Below, one piece after another: positions 1-6,526 of a stretch of DNA of 14,244 bases (positions are counted from its first letter, which is position 1; each line of letters begins with the position of its first letter). The notes under the pieces were generated by a model that searched no databases, was not told the DNA's origin, and was given only the letters and a program-made list of their open reading frames with translations. Made by a program: the position numbers and the translations under genes. This DNA comes from CAYVKM01 sp964452045. Lineage in GTDB: Bacteria; Calditrichota; Calditrichia; RBG-13-44-9. The DNA is taken from the NCBI GenBank assembly GCA_964452045.1, contig CAYVKM010000093.1, forward strand, positions 1-14,244. The letters are read 5' to 3'.

Positions 1-11
1 GTAGGGAGGGC

Positions 12-932
12 ATGGTTTCTTTTGCTTCAAGAGAATTGTATCAAAAAATTCTGACAGGTATTTCTGCGGAAAAAAAAGTTGAAAATTTAAAATTTATATT
101 ACCCTACTGGGAAAATCAGGACAATTTTAACAATCAATTTAGGTTACTCAAAATTTACCGGAAGCTGGAAGAATTCAATAAACAACAATCTGTAATGTTA
201 AATTTGCTTGATTTAGGTTTACTGTTTGGCGATTTAGAATTGAACCGAAAACTTCTAATTTCCTGGGAAAAATCTCATCAAAGGGATAAGTCTCAACTCT
301 CTGTTCAACTAAAAGTCCACAAAATAATTCTGCTCATTGCTAAAAAACCAAAAATATGCCTGCACTGGATAGCAAAAAAATTATTGATAAACATATCTGA
401 TAAATATGTCAATGAAAAAAATGCCCTTATTCGATATATGATCTTAAATGCATTGTGTTTGAGAAATCAAGAAATAATTAGGGATATAATTTCCGATCCG
501 ATTTTCGGGAAATTGAAAATGACAGACATTACTGCCAATCTCAATTTTCTTGAAGCATTTTCGATTTTTCTGGAAGGGAATTTTTCTCAAGCTGTAACAA
601 AATTAAGCGAAAGCCTGATGTATTATTATAAAAATGAATTGTACTATAATATTCCTTCCTGTACCTATGCCCTCGCCCAGTTTTATATCAATGCACAGGA
701 ATGGGAAAATGCTTACAAATATGCCGCTATGGGCTATCATGCGGGTAAAGCATTAAATGATTATTGGGTTATGAGGGAATGTGTCGATTTGATTTTGCAG
801 AATGAATACTACCTGAGAAATCAAAAAAAATTAGTTGATTGGGCACGATTGACACAAAATGATATTAAATTTTCAATTGAGGTACTGAAACGGATCGATT
901 TCCGCGGAATAATTTTCGAAACTACACGTTAA
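12..932 (+). CDS. Hypothetical helical-repeat (TPR-like) protein, possibly 5'-partial
   Basis: I do not recognise a named family. The 306-residue product is predicted to be almost entirely alpha-helical, with no signal peptide or membrane segment, so it is probably cytoplasmic. Residues about 180-275 read like degenerate TPR or solenoid repeats: helices carrying patterns such as FLEGNFSQAVTKL, YALAQFYINAQEWENAYKYA and a following GYHAGKALNDYW, spaced about 35-40 residues apart. The start is uncertain. A purine-rich AGGGAGGG ends only 1 nt before the ATG, too close for a normal ribosome binding site, and the frame stays open to the window edge, so the true N-terminus may lie upstream. G+C in lines I counted is mostly about 27-33%, against about 53% in a line of the neighbouring ychF-like gene. 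Its 3' end overlaps that convergent gene by 11 bp. Function unknown; a scaffold or regulatory repeat protein is only a guess. Confidence 0.7.
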   Translation: MVSFASRELYQKILTGISAEKKVENLKFILPYWENQDNFNNQFRLLKIYRKLEEFNKQQSVMLNLLDLGLLFGDLELNRKLLISWEKSHQRDKSQLSVQLKVHKIILLIAKKPKICLHWIAKKLLINISDKYVNEKNALIRYMILNALCLRNQEIIRDIISDPIFGKLKMTDITANLNFLEAFSIFLEGNFSQAVTKLSESLMYYYKNELYYNIPSCTYALAQFYINAQEWENAYKYAAMGYHAGKALNDYWVMRECVDLILQNEYYLRNQKKLVDWARLTQNDIKFSIEVLKRIDFRGIIFETTR

Positions 933-2010
933 ATCTGACCGTCATAATATCCCCATCCTGAACCTGATATTCTTTACCTTCCAATCTCAAAATCCCGCTT
1001 TCCCGACATTTGGCCAGTGAACCGAGCTTAATAAATTCCGCAAAATTTACCACTTCGGCACGGATGAAACCCCTTTCCAGATCCGAATGTATTTCACCGG
1101 CTGCCTTTTGAGCATTGGTATGCTCTGGCACGGTCCAGGCCCGGCACTCGTCATCGCCAACCGTGAAGAATGAAATTAAGCCCAATAGGTCATAAGATTC
1201 ACGGATCAATTTATTTAAAGCCGGTTGCTCGATACCCATTTCAGCCAGAAAAACAGATCGGTCTTCTTCACTCAACTGCGAGATTTCATACTCCACCTTT
1301 GCTGACAATCCGGTCAGAGTTACATTGGGTTTATTCGAAAACTCAACCAGATCTCCTAGAATCTTTTCTTCCATGGAAATATCATTTTCCCCATAATTAA
1401 TTACAATGATTAGCGGCTTGGCTGATAAAAACTGAAAACCGCGTATCCTAAATTTTTCCTCCGGAGTAAAACTGGCTTCCCTCAACGGTCGCTCTTCCTC
1501 CAGGATTTTCAGACAACGCTCCATCAAATCCAGTTCTTTGACATTTTCATCGGATTTGATTTTCATCAACTGTTTTTTCAACCTTTCTATCCGATTCTCA
1601 ACAATAATCAGATCCGAAAGAATAAATTCCGACTCGATCATTCTAATGTCCCGGGTAGGATTTATCGACCCTTCCGGATGGGGGTAGACATCATTTTCAA
1701 AGGTGCGGATCACCAGGCATAAGGCGGCAGTATTTTTCAATAGAGTGAGGAACTGGGGATCCATATTACCGCTCCGGGCAACATCCTTTTCCAGCCCACC
1801 GACTTCCAAATATTCAATGGTTGTATTCACCTGCTTTTTCGGTTTGAATATTTTTGTCAACTCATTCAGGCGAAAATCAGGTACTTTCACAACCCCCCGG
1901 TGAACTTCAATTTTTCCTGTTCCATGCGCTTCCGGCCGAACATTTCCGGTAAGGGTGGAAAAAAGGGCGGTCTTTCCTGAAAAAGGTAGGCCTATAATTC
2001 CGATTTCCAT
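922..2010 (-). CDS. ychF: Divergent YchF/OLA1-type P-loop ATPase
   Basis: This is a ribosome-associated, Obg-related NTPase of the YchF/OLA1 family, and its 362 residues match the usual length of about 363. The P-loop is GLPFSGKT (residues 7-14), where canonical YchF has GxPNVGKS. The G3 region reads EVGGLEKD (about 69-76) where the family has D-[IV]-AGLVKG. The specificity motif is NYGE (205-208), of the NxxE form that gives YchF proteins ATP rather than GTP preference. The middle segment about 122-175 is the family's coiled coil. The C-terminus (about 280-362), with AAGEIHSDLERGFIRAEV and a final QVQDGDIMTVRFNV, is the TGS/DUF933 domain. A CGGAG ribosome binding site sits 7 nt before the ATG. 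Family assignment is firm. The changed P-loop and G3 suggest a divergent paralogue whose role may differ from canonical YchF. It ends tail to tail, overlapping the upstream plus-strand gene. Confidence 0.92.
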   Translation of the reverse strand: MEIGIIGLPFSGKTALFSTLTGNVRPEAHGTGKIEVHRGVVKVPDFRLNELTKIFKPKKQVNTTIEYLEVGGLEKDVARSGNMDPQFLTLLKNTAALCLVIRTFENDVYPHPEGSINPTRDIRMIESEFILSDLIIVENRIERLKKQLMKIKSDENVKELDLMERCLKILEEERPLREASFTPEEKFRIRGFQFLSAKPLIIVINYGENDISMEEKILGDLVEFSNKPNVTLTGLSAKVEYEISQLSEEDRSVFLAEMGIEQPALNKLIRESYDLLGLISFFTVGDDECRAWTVPEHTNAQKAAGEIHSDLERGFIRAEVVNFAEFIKLGSLAKCRESGILRLEGKEYQVQDGDIMTVRFNV

Positions 2011-2154
2011 GTTTGAACTCCGCTTGATTCAAAAAAATATCTATCATAATTTAACCAATACCTTCGAATAATCCAATCTCACATCCTATAAAACATGATG
2101 TTATAAGATTAAATAATAATCGAAATGAATTTTAAATCTAGCCCAACAAATAGG

Positions 2155-2189
2155 TATAAAAAGAAAAAGCCCGGTTTATATCGGGCTTT
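2155..2189 (-). terminator. Rho-independent terminator of the cytochrome cluster
   Basis: On the minus strand AAAGCCCG pairs perfectly with CGGGCTTT (8 bp, 8-nt loop; stem arms 2182-2189 and 2166-2173), followed by the T-rich tail TTCTTTTT. It starts about 22 nt after the stop codon of the last cytochrome gene. This is the expected position and form for the end of the minus-strand operon, and it separates that operon from ychF. Confidence 0.88.
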
Positions 2190-2211
2190 AAAAATGGAGA
2201 ATTAACAAAAT

Positions 2212-3177
2212 TTAAAAAACGTCTACCCTGCCATTGATATGTTTTCGCTTGTCCTTAATCGTACCATCGGGATTGACCACTGAAACATGGCAAAGTGCAC
2301 AGCTCCTCGGATCGATAAAAATATCTTGTCCAGCATGACCCTGCGGCGGCAAACCATGGCAATATCGACAGCCTTCAGTATTTTCGGAGGTCCACGATAC
2401 GGTTCTGTTTTTCCCAACTATGGTTAAGGTATCATAAACGAAAACAAAGGAACCGTGGCAATAGACATCGCTGCAAGTTCCTGTGCTGGCGTCATAGCTG
2501 GTGTTCAATCGGCCATTGTCTGTAGCCAGACTGCTGAAAAGCATTTGTGCTCCCGGTGTATTATCGATGTGCATCGGATCGGAAAAATTCTTGACCGAAA
2601 CATGGCAGGCATCGCAATTATATACATTAGTTATAACCGTTGTCGCCACATGCTTCTGATGCGCACCGACACCCAGTGAATCCCTGGAAAAATTATTATT
2701 CAAATCTCTGGGTGGAGCATTGTTGAGATCACTGCCATGACAGGTATTACATTGCTCCGGCCCATTAGAACCCACATGGCACTCACGGCAACTGACCCCG
2801 GTATTTCCACCGGCATAGTTGCTTCCATGGCAGGTTTTACATTGCAGAATATTCCAGTTTAGTTGAGTTTTGAGGAACTCGCCATGGAAATTAGGCGAAG
2901 AAATTGCCGCGAACCCATCCGGATGGGGAAAGGAAATGTGACATCCTGATCCATAACAGGAAACTTCGCTTGGTCCACCGGTAAAATTCTGGCCATGGCA
3001 ACTGGCACACTGTTCAGTACCATTTTCCAGAACTGCTTTGCCATGAAATTGCACGGATTGTTGATCCAGCCAGGCAGCAGGGTGGGTCTGAACATCCAGG
3101 ACATCTTTTTTCTCGCTACAGGAGAAACACATTAGCGCAATAATTATCAGGATAAAAAGTTGAGAAATCTTCTTCAT
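2212..3177 (-). CDS. Nonaheme c-type cytochrome lipoprotein with CxxxxCH/CxxCH motifs
   Basis: Exported electron-carrier protein, probably anchored to the outer membrane or exposed outside it. The N-terminus is a lipoprotein-type signal with a hydrophobic core and CFSC at 17-20 (a lax lipobox), followed by a polar tether. Nine heme-attachment motifs are visible. Seven are CxxCH, starting near residues 57, 113, 130, 143, 188, 270 and 293. Two are CxxxxCH, at 74-80 (CYGSGCH) and 235-241 (CSDVYCH). The pairing of CSDVYCH with CRYCHGLPP about 35 residues later is the hallmark of the CxxxxCH...CXXCH repeat family known from Geobacter outer-surface cytochromes. Residues about 44-80 and 98-134 look like a tandem duplication (FHG, CxxCHG, GG, SC, CH). 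A TAAAGG ribosome binding site overlaps the stop of the preceding gene, with an 11-nt gap between the genes, indicating tight coupling. It is the last gene of the cluster. Confidence 0.9.
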   Translation of the reverse strand: MKKISQLFILIIIALMCFSCSEKKDVLDVQTHPAAWLDQQSVQFHGKAVLENGTEQCASCHGQNFTGGPSEVSCYGSGCHISFPHPDGFAAISSPNFHGEFLKTQLNWNILQCKTCHGSNYAGGNTGVSCRECHVGSNGPEQCNTCHGSDLNNAPPRDLNNNFSRDSLGVGAHQKHVATTVITNVYNCDACHVSVKNFSDPMHIDNTPGAQMLFSSLATDNGRLNTSYDASTGTCSDVYCHGSFVFVYDTLTIVGKNRTVSWTSENTEGCRYCHGLPPQGHAGQDIFIDPRSCALCHVSVVNPDGTIKDKRKHINGRVDVF

Positions 3178-3188
3178 CGCTCATACCT

Positions 3189-4070
3189 TTATTTGGAATG
3201 ACATTTTTGACAAACCTGTTGAGCATCTTGCTCGTGACAACTCATACAACTTTCCAGATCCCTTTCGGCTTCGATCCGGTGCCGGCCACCATCTCCAGGT
3301 ATCCGATTGGCCCATCCGGCCGTGTGATTATAGGGAAGTATAAAATTTTGCTGATGGCATTCAATACAGAAAGATCGTTCAGTATGACAAACCATACAAT
3401 CTTTTTCCTTACCCATGGCATCCAGAGAGTGGGTGTAAGCATAGTTCAGGGGATGACTGATCCGATCCAGATTGTCTCCTTCATGGCAATTTTGACAGAA
3501 TTGCACCGCGTGGCAGGTTTTGCAAGTTTGGCTGGCATTAACGGCCATTGCTAAAGAGGAAGACCGGGCAGCATCTCCATGGGTATGTAAAAAATTCGGG
3601 CCGTGGCTTTTAGGCATCACCTTTTTCTGGGTATGGCACTGCTGACAGGATTCGATTGCCGGGAGAAAATAGGGGTCAACTACTTCTTTTTTCTCAATCC
3701 CGGCATGACAGGATTCACAATTTAAGCCAGCAGACAGGTGCATTTCGTGGGAAAAATTGGGGAAATAATTTTCCACCCTCGGGGTATACTGCGGGTTATT
3801 TACATCCGTATGGCACGTCCCACAACTGCTTTCCGATTCAATATCATGGCAGCTCCCGCAAACTTCCATAGCCGGCATCAGGTTATCCGTCCCCTTCACA
3901 CTTTTCTCTGCCGTCGAATGACAGGTTGAGCACTCCATCTCGTTCTGGACCACGTGCAGTTTATGAGAAAAAATGATACCTGATTTTTCCTTTCCCGCAA
4001 AAACGCTGACGAAGGAGAGCACAACCAGGACAAGTGTTACTGACAGAACTAACTTTAACGATTCTTTCAT
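3189..4070 (-). CDS. Undecaheme periplasmic c-type cytochrome
   Basis: Secreted multiheme cytochrome, 293 residues, likely a soluble periplasmic electron carrier feeding the porin. A classical signal peptide spans about residues 1-25 with probable cleavage after VFA; there is no lipobox. Eleven CxxCH motifs start near residues 47, 71, 83, 118, 142, 183, 192, 225, 235, 275 and 287. Residues 33-90 and 104-146 repeat a c7/c3-like module: FSHxxH supplies distal histidines, then CxxCH, then MPAxEVC or LPAIESC with a second CxxCH. Extra histidines elsewhere (SHGPNFLHTH, HPLNYAYTH) could be axial ligands to the remaining hemes. The ribosome binding site CGGAG lies 10 nt before the ATG. It lies between the beta-barrel gene (117 nt upstream) and the nonaheme lipoprotein gene (11 nt downstream), matching the periplasmic component of a porin-cytochrome conduit. 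The exact subfamily is not recognised. Confidence 0.9.
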   Translation of the reverse strand: MKESLKLVLSVTLVLVVLSFVSVFAGKEKSGIIFSHKLHVVQNEMECSTCHSTAEKSVKGTDNLMPAMEVCGSCHDIESESSCGTCHTDVNNPQYTPRVENYFPNFSHEMHLSAGLNCESCHAGIEKKEVVDPYFLPAIESCQQCHTQKKVMPKSHGPNFLHTHGDAARSSSLAMAVNASQTCKTCHAVQFCQNCHEGDNLDRISHPLNYAYTHSLDAMGKEKDCMVCHTERSFCIECHQQNFILPYNHTAGWANRIPGDGGRHRIEAERDLESCMSCHEQDAQQVCQKCHSK

Positions 4071-4187
4071 AATTTTTATTCTCCGGTAATTTCTCCCGAA
4101 AAGTTGCTCAGGTTATTTCAAATCTTTATTCATTTATATCTTTATCAATGATTGGGAAAACCTTAATTATCATTTTACTGAACCAGC

Positions 4188-5375
4188 TTACATTTTAAAC
4201 AAATAGGTTAAGCGTAACAAACCCCGGAGATCGTTTTTGTAATAGGTGTTTGACGATTGCTGCAGTTCCCCGTCAACAATCAGAATATTTTTTAACCGGT
4301 AACCCAGACCGGCGCTGAAAGCCAGGGCGTCTTCGCTGATACTGGTAAAGGCTCGCTCATAATTATAATAGCTGTTGAACAATTTCACGGTAAGATTTGG
4401 AACTATTTCGTATCTAATATCCGCATAATATCCGATATTTTCACCTGCGTAACCTGTCTGATATACAATCCCAAGCGTTCCGAATTTATTATTACCTATA
4501 GAGCCGATAATCCGGTTATCATTGTCATCTTCATACTGGGTAAACAAATATTGCAAACCGATTTCATACTTACCCAAACGATAGGTGGCCGCAGACCGAA
4601 TCTGGCTGAAAGCATCTATCTCGAAGATATTGAAATAAGAATCCTCATAGACCCGGGGTCTTTGACTATTAAATTCCACACCCAGCGACCATTTTGTCTC
4701 ATAATAGGTTAGCCGGTAACGCATTGCCTGATAATTTGAAGAAAGCACATTATAGTCGAAACGGGCATAGTAATTCAACTTTTCAAATAGATAGCCATCC
4801 AGGGCAGATCCAACTTGTTGCCAGTAAAGTTCTGACCAGCGCTGTTTCTGAAAATAGCTCAGATTAATACTGTTTTGCCATGGGAGATTATAAGCAAGGT
4901 AGCCACCCAGCACATTTCCGTTATCCCAGTCCCGGACTTTGAACGTTCTCTCATAGGTTGCTTCGGTACCAACAACACCGCTTACCAATATATTTCGGGT
5001 AAACTTTCCGGACAGAACTACTGCATCCATTGTTCCGTTAATAACGCCCTTATAGAGAAACTGCCGGCCAACCCTTAGCTTGTAGTTCTTATAGAAGTTC
5101 CAGTTCAGATATAAGTTATAGACTCTTTCCTTCCACTCCTGGGGGTCTCCGCGATATGCTTCTCTGAGAAAGGTATTGAAATAAAGACCCGAATATTGTT
5201 CATGAGATATCCACAATTGCAGCCCCTGGTAAAAATCCCACTGCTGGTCTTCATTCGCGTTTTCCCAGGCATAAAGACTACTCTGTAGCCAGCCATTTAC
5301 TTTTACCTGGGAATAAGATGGTTTGGTTAACAAGAAGGAAAGGCCTAGGATGGATACTAGTATAAAACGTTTCAT
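4188..5375 (-). CDS. Outer-membrane beta-barrel (porin-like) protein of the cytochrome cluster
   Basis: Predicted outer-membrane barrel of 395 residues. The signal peptide is MKRFILVSILGLSFLL ending in a likely SYS-Q cleavage site. I chose this start over an in-frame ATG 57 nt upstream (5432) because the upstream start lies at the foot of a strong hairpin, has no signal-peptide character and would bury the signal. The mature protein is a long series of amphipathic strands rich in Tyr, Trp and Asn with alternating hydrophobic residues (for example RVYNLYLNWNFY, KLNYYARFDYNV, IGYYADIRYEIV), ending in a barrel-like final strand LRLTYLFKM. No cysteine heme motifs are present. Its place between cytochrome and rhodanese genes suggests the barrel that sheathes or hosts multiheme cytochromes, analogous to MtrB/OmbB or Ext porins, but I see no specific family signature. 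AGGG lies 7 nt before the ATG. A small-molecule or oxyanion channel is the alternative. Confidence 0.82.
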   Translation of the reverse strand: MKRFILVSILGLSFLLTKPSYSQVKVNGWLQSSLYAWENANEDQQWDFYQGLQLWISHEQYSGLYFNTFLREAYRGDPQEWKERVYNLYLNWNFYKNYKLRVGRQFLYKGVINGTMDAVVLSGKFTRNILVSGVVGTEATYERTFKVRDWDNGNVLGGYLAYNLPWQNSINLSYFQKQRWSELYWQQVGSALDGYLFEKLNYYARFDYNVLSSNYQAMRYRLTYYETKWSLGVEFNSQRPRVYEDSYFNIFEIDAFSQIRSAATYRLGKYEIGLQYLFTQYEDDNDNRIIGSIGNNKFGTLGIVYQTGYAGENIGYYADIRYEIVPNLTVKLFNSYYNYERAFTSISEDALAFSAGLGYRLKNILIVDGELQQSSNTYYKNDLRGLLRLTYLFKM

Positions 5376-5400
5376 AGGCACCCTGTTTTTTGGTAGTAAC

Positions 5401-5431
5401 TGAGGCCCACTCTTTTTTAGAGTGGGCCTCA
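5401..5431 (-). promoter_or_regulatory. Strong intercistronic hairpin between rhodanese and barrel genes
   Basis: A perfect 13-bp stem (arms 5401-5413 and 5419-5431, TGAGGCCCACTC pairing with GAGTGGGCCTCA plus one T-A pair) closes a 5-nt loop that reads AAAAA in the minus transcript. It is not followed by a T-run on the minus strand (GTTACTACC follows), so it is not a convincing intrinsic terminator for the operon. It lies 25 nt before the barrel start codon. It could block exonucleases or tune expression between cistrons, or act as a partial attenuator. On the plus strand it is followed by AAATTTTCT, but no plus-strand gene needs it. Confidence 0.75.
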
Positions 5432-5481
5432 AAATTTTCTCAATCTACAAATTTTAATATATCAATGGCAAGATAAAACTT

Positions 5482-6465
5482 TTAAGGTACCAATGGCAGA
5501 ACCGGAGTTATCTGAGCCGCACTCCATTTACTGCCGGTTAGTTCATCATATACCATTCCGTTGACTCCCCAGCTCAGACTGTAAGCGTCATAACCAAGCA
5601 CATTCAGGAAAGCAGTTACCTGGCTGCTGTTCTGTCCGGTCCAGCAATAAACCACAATCGGTTTATCTGTGGGAAGATTTTTTAACTGAGCGGTAGTTTT
5701 TAAACTGCTGTTCGGCGTATACTGGTATGCACCATTAATATGACCCGGCGGGCAGTTGCCCTGCCCGAGGTAATCGGATTCAGAGAAATAATTTACGATA
5801 TAATAATCTGCAGGACTCGCTAGTACATCAGCTGCACTTTTACTTTTAAATCCAGCAGTGAGCATTGCATCTACTCTCGCCGCCAGGATCTCTTCACCAT
5901 TCTTTTCCCCGGTGCTCAATGTGGGGTATTCACCGGCCGCATTAAGAGCCGTCGCCGTGGTAGTAAACGAGCTGGCATATGCCGAACCGGTATGGCTAGA
6001 CCACCTGTCTAAAGAAGAATCAGCACAGGTCATTCCCCATTTCAGGGAATAGGCATCATATCCAAGTAAATTGAGGGCCAGGACGGCATGACCTGCGGAC
6101 TGTCCCGAATAACAAGCCACCAGAATTATATCCGTTTTACTTAGGTTTGCTTCAGCATAGGTTTTAATATTGGCCAGAGAAACATTGACCGCACCATCAA
6201 TATGTTTCGCGTTATAATCTGCTTCCTGCCGAATATCAATGACCTTGTAATCAGCTAAATTTGGGGCAACAGTAGGGGCAGAAACAATTTTAGGTGCAGT
6301 GGTATTGATATAATCCCCACCTGAACCCTCCAAGTACTGAACTAAAACATTAAATTCATTAATTGGTTTTTCTTCCGGTTCAGTGGAATCTTTACTGCAA
6401 CTAAACAGACTAAGCAGAACCAGTACTGCCAACAAGGCAGTGAAATAATTTCTTAAATACTTCAT
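5482..6465 (-). CDS. Tandem rhodanese-domain lipoprotein (ExtH-like)
   Basis: Exported lipoprotein of 327 residues with two rhodanese (sulfurtransferase-like) domains. The signal ends in the lipobox LFSC (20-23), followed by SKDSTEPEEKP, a flexible anchor. Domain 1 (about 60-145) has VIDIRQ, HIDGAVNV and the active loop CYSGQSA with Cys118. Domain 2 (about 205-300) has GHINGAYQY and the loop CWTGQNS with Cys274, but its DxR segment is degenerate (IVNYF). Both domains end in the same LGYDAYSLxWG strand, so they arose by duplication. Rhodaneses carry a persulfide, or sometimes a perselenide, on the loop cysteine; the substrate outside the cytoplasm is unknown. An AAGGAG ribosome binding site lies 7 nt from the ATG. 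From memory, Geobacter extHIJKL begins with a rhodanese lipoprotein next to a porin, implicated in electron transfer and in selenite/tellurite handling. The similarity in arrangement is inference. Confidence 0.9.
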   Translation of the reverse strand: MKYLRNYFTALLAVLVLLSLFSCSKDSTEPEEKPINEFNVLVQYLEGSGGDYINTTAPKIVSAPTVAPNLADYKVIDIRQEADYNAKHIDGAVNVSLANIKTYAEANLSKTDIILVACYSGQSAGHAVLALNLLGYDAYSLKWGMTCADSSLDRWSSHTGSAYASSFTTTATALNAAGEYPTLSTGEKNGEEILAARVDAMLTAGFKSKSAADVLASPADYYIVNYFSESDYLGQGNCPPGHINGAYQYTPNSSLKTTAQLKNLPTDKPIVVYCWTGQNSSQVTAFLNVLGYDAYSLSWGVNGMVYDELTGSKWSAAQITPVLPLVP

Positions 6466-6526
6466 TTTACTACTCCTTTTATTTGGTTATTAGGTTAATT
6501 TAAAAAATAATATTTCTCAATCAATT

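Noticed and set aside
4071..4187. Possible terminator or promoter between the beta-barrel and periplasmic cytochrome genes
   Set aside because: I found only a 5-bp AGGTT/AACCT pairing across a large loop and no convincing hexamer pair. The gap reads as an ordinary intercistronic spacer.
5376..5432. Longer start for the beta-barrel protein (ATG at 5432, adding 19 residues)
   Set aside because: The extension is encoded by the 13-bp hairpin, is not signal-like and would put a clear signal peptide inside the protein. The ATG at 5375 has its own ribosome binding site.
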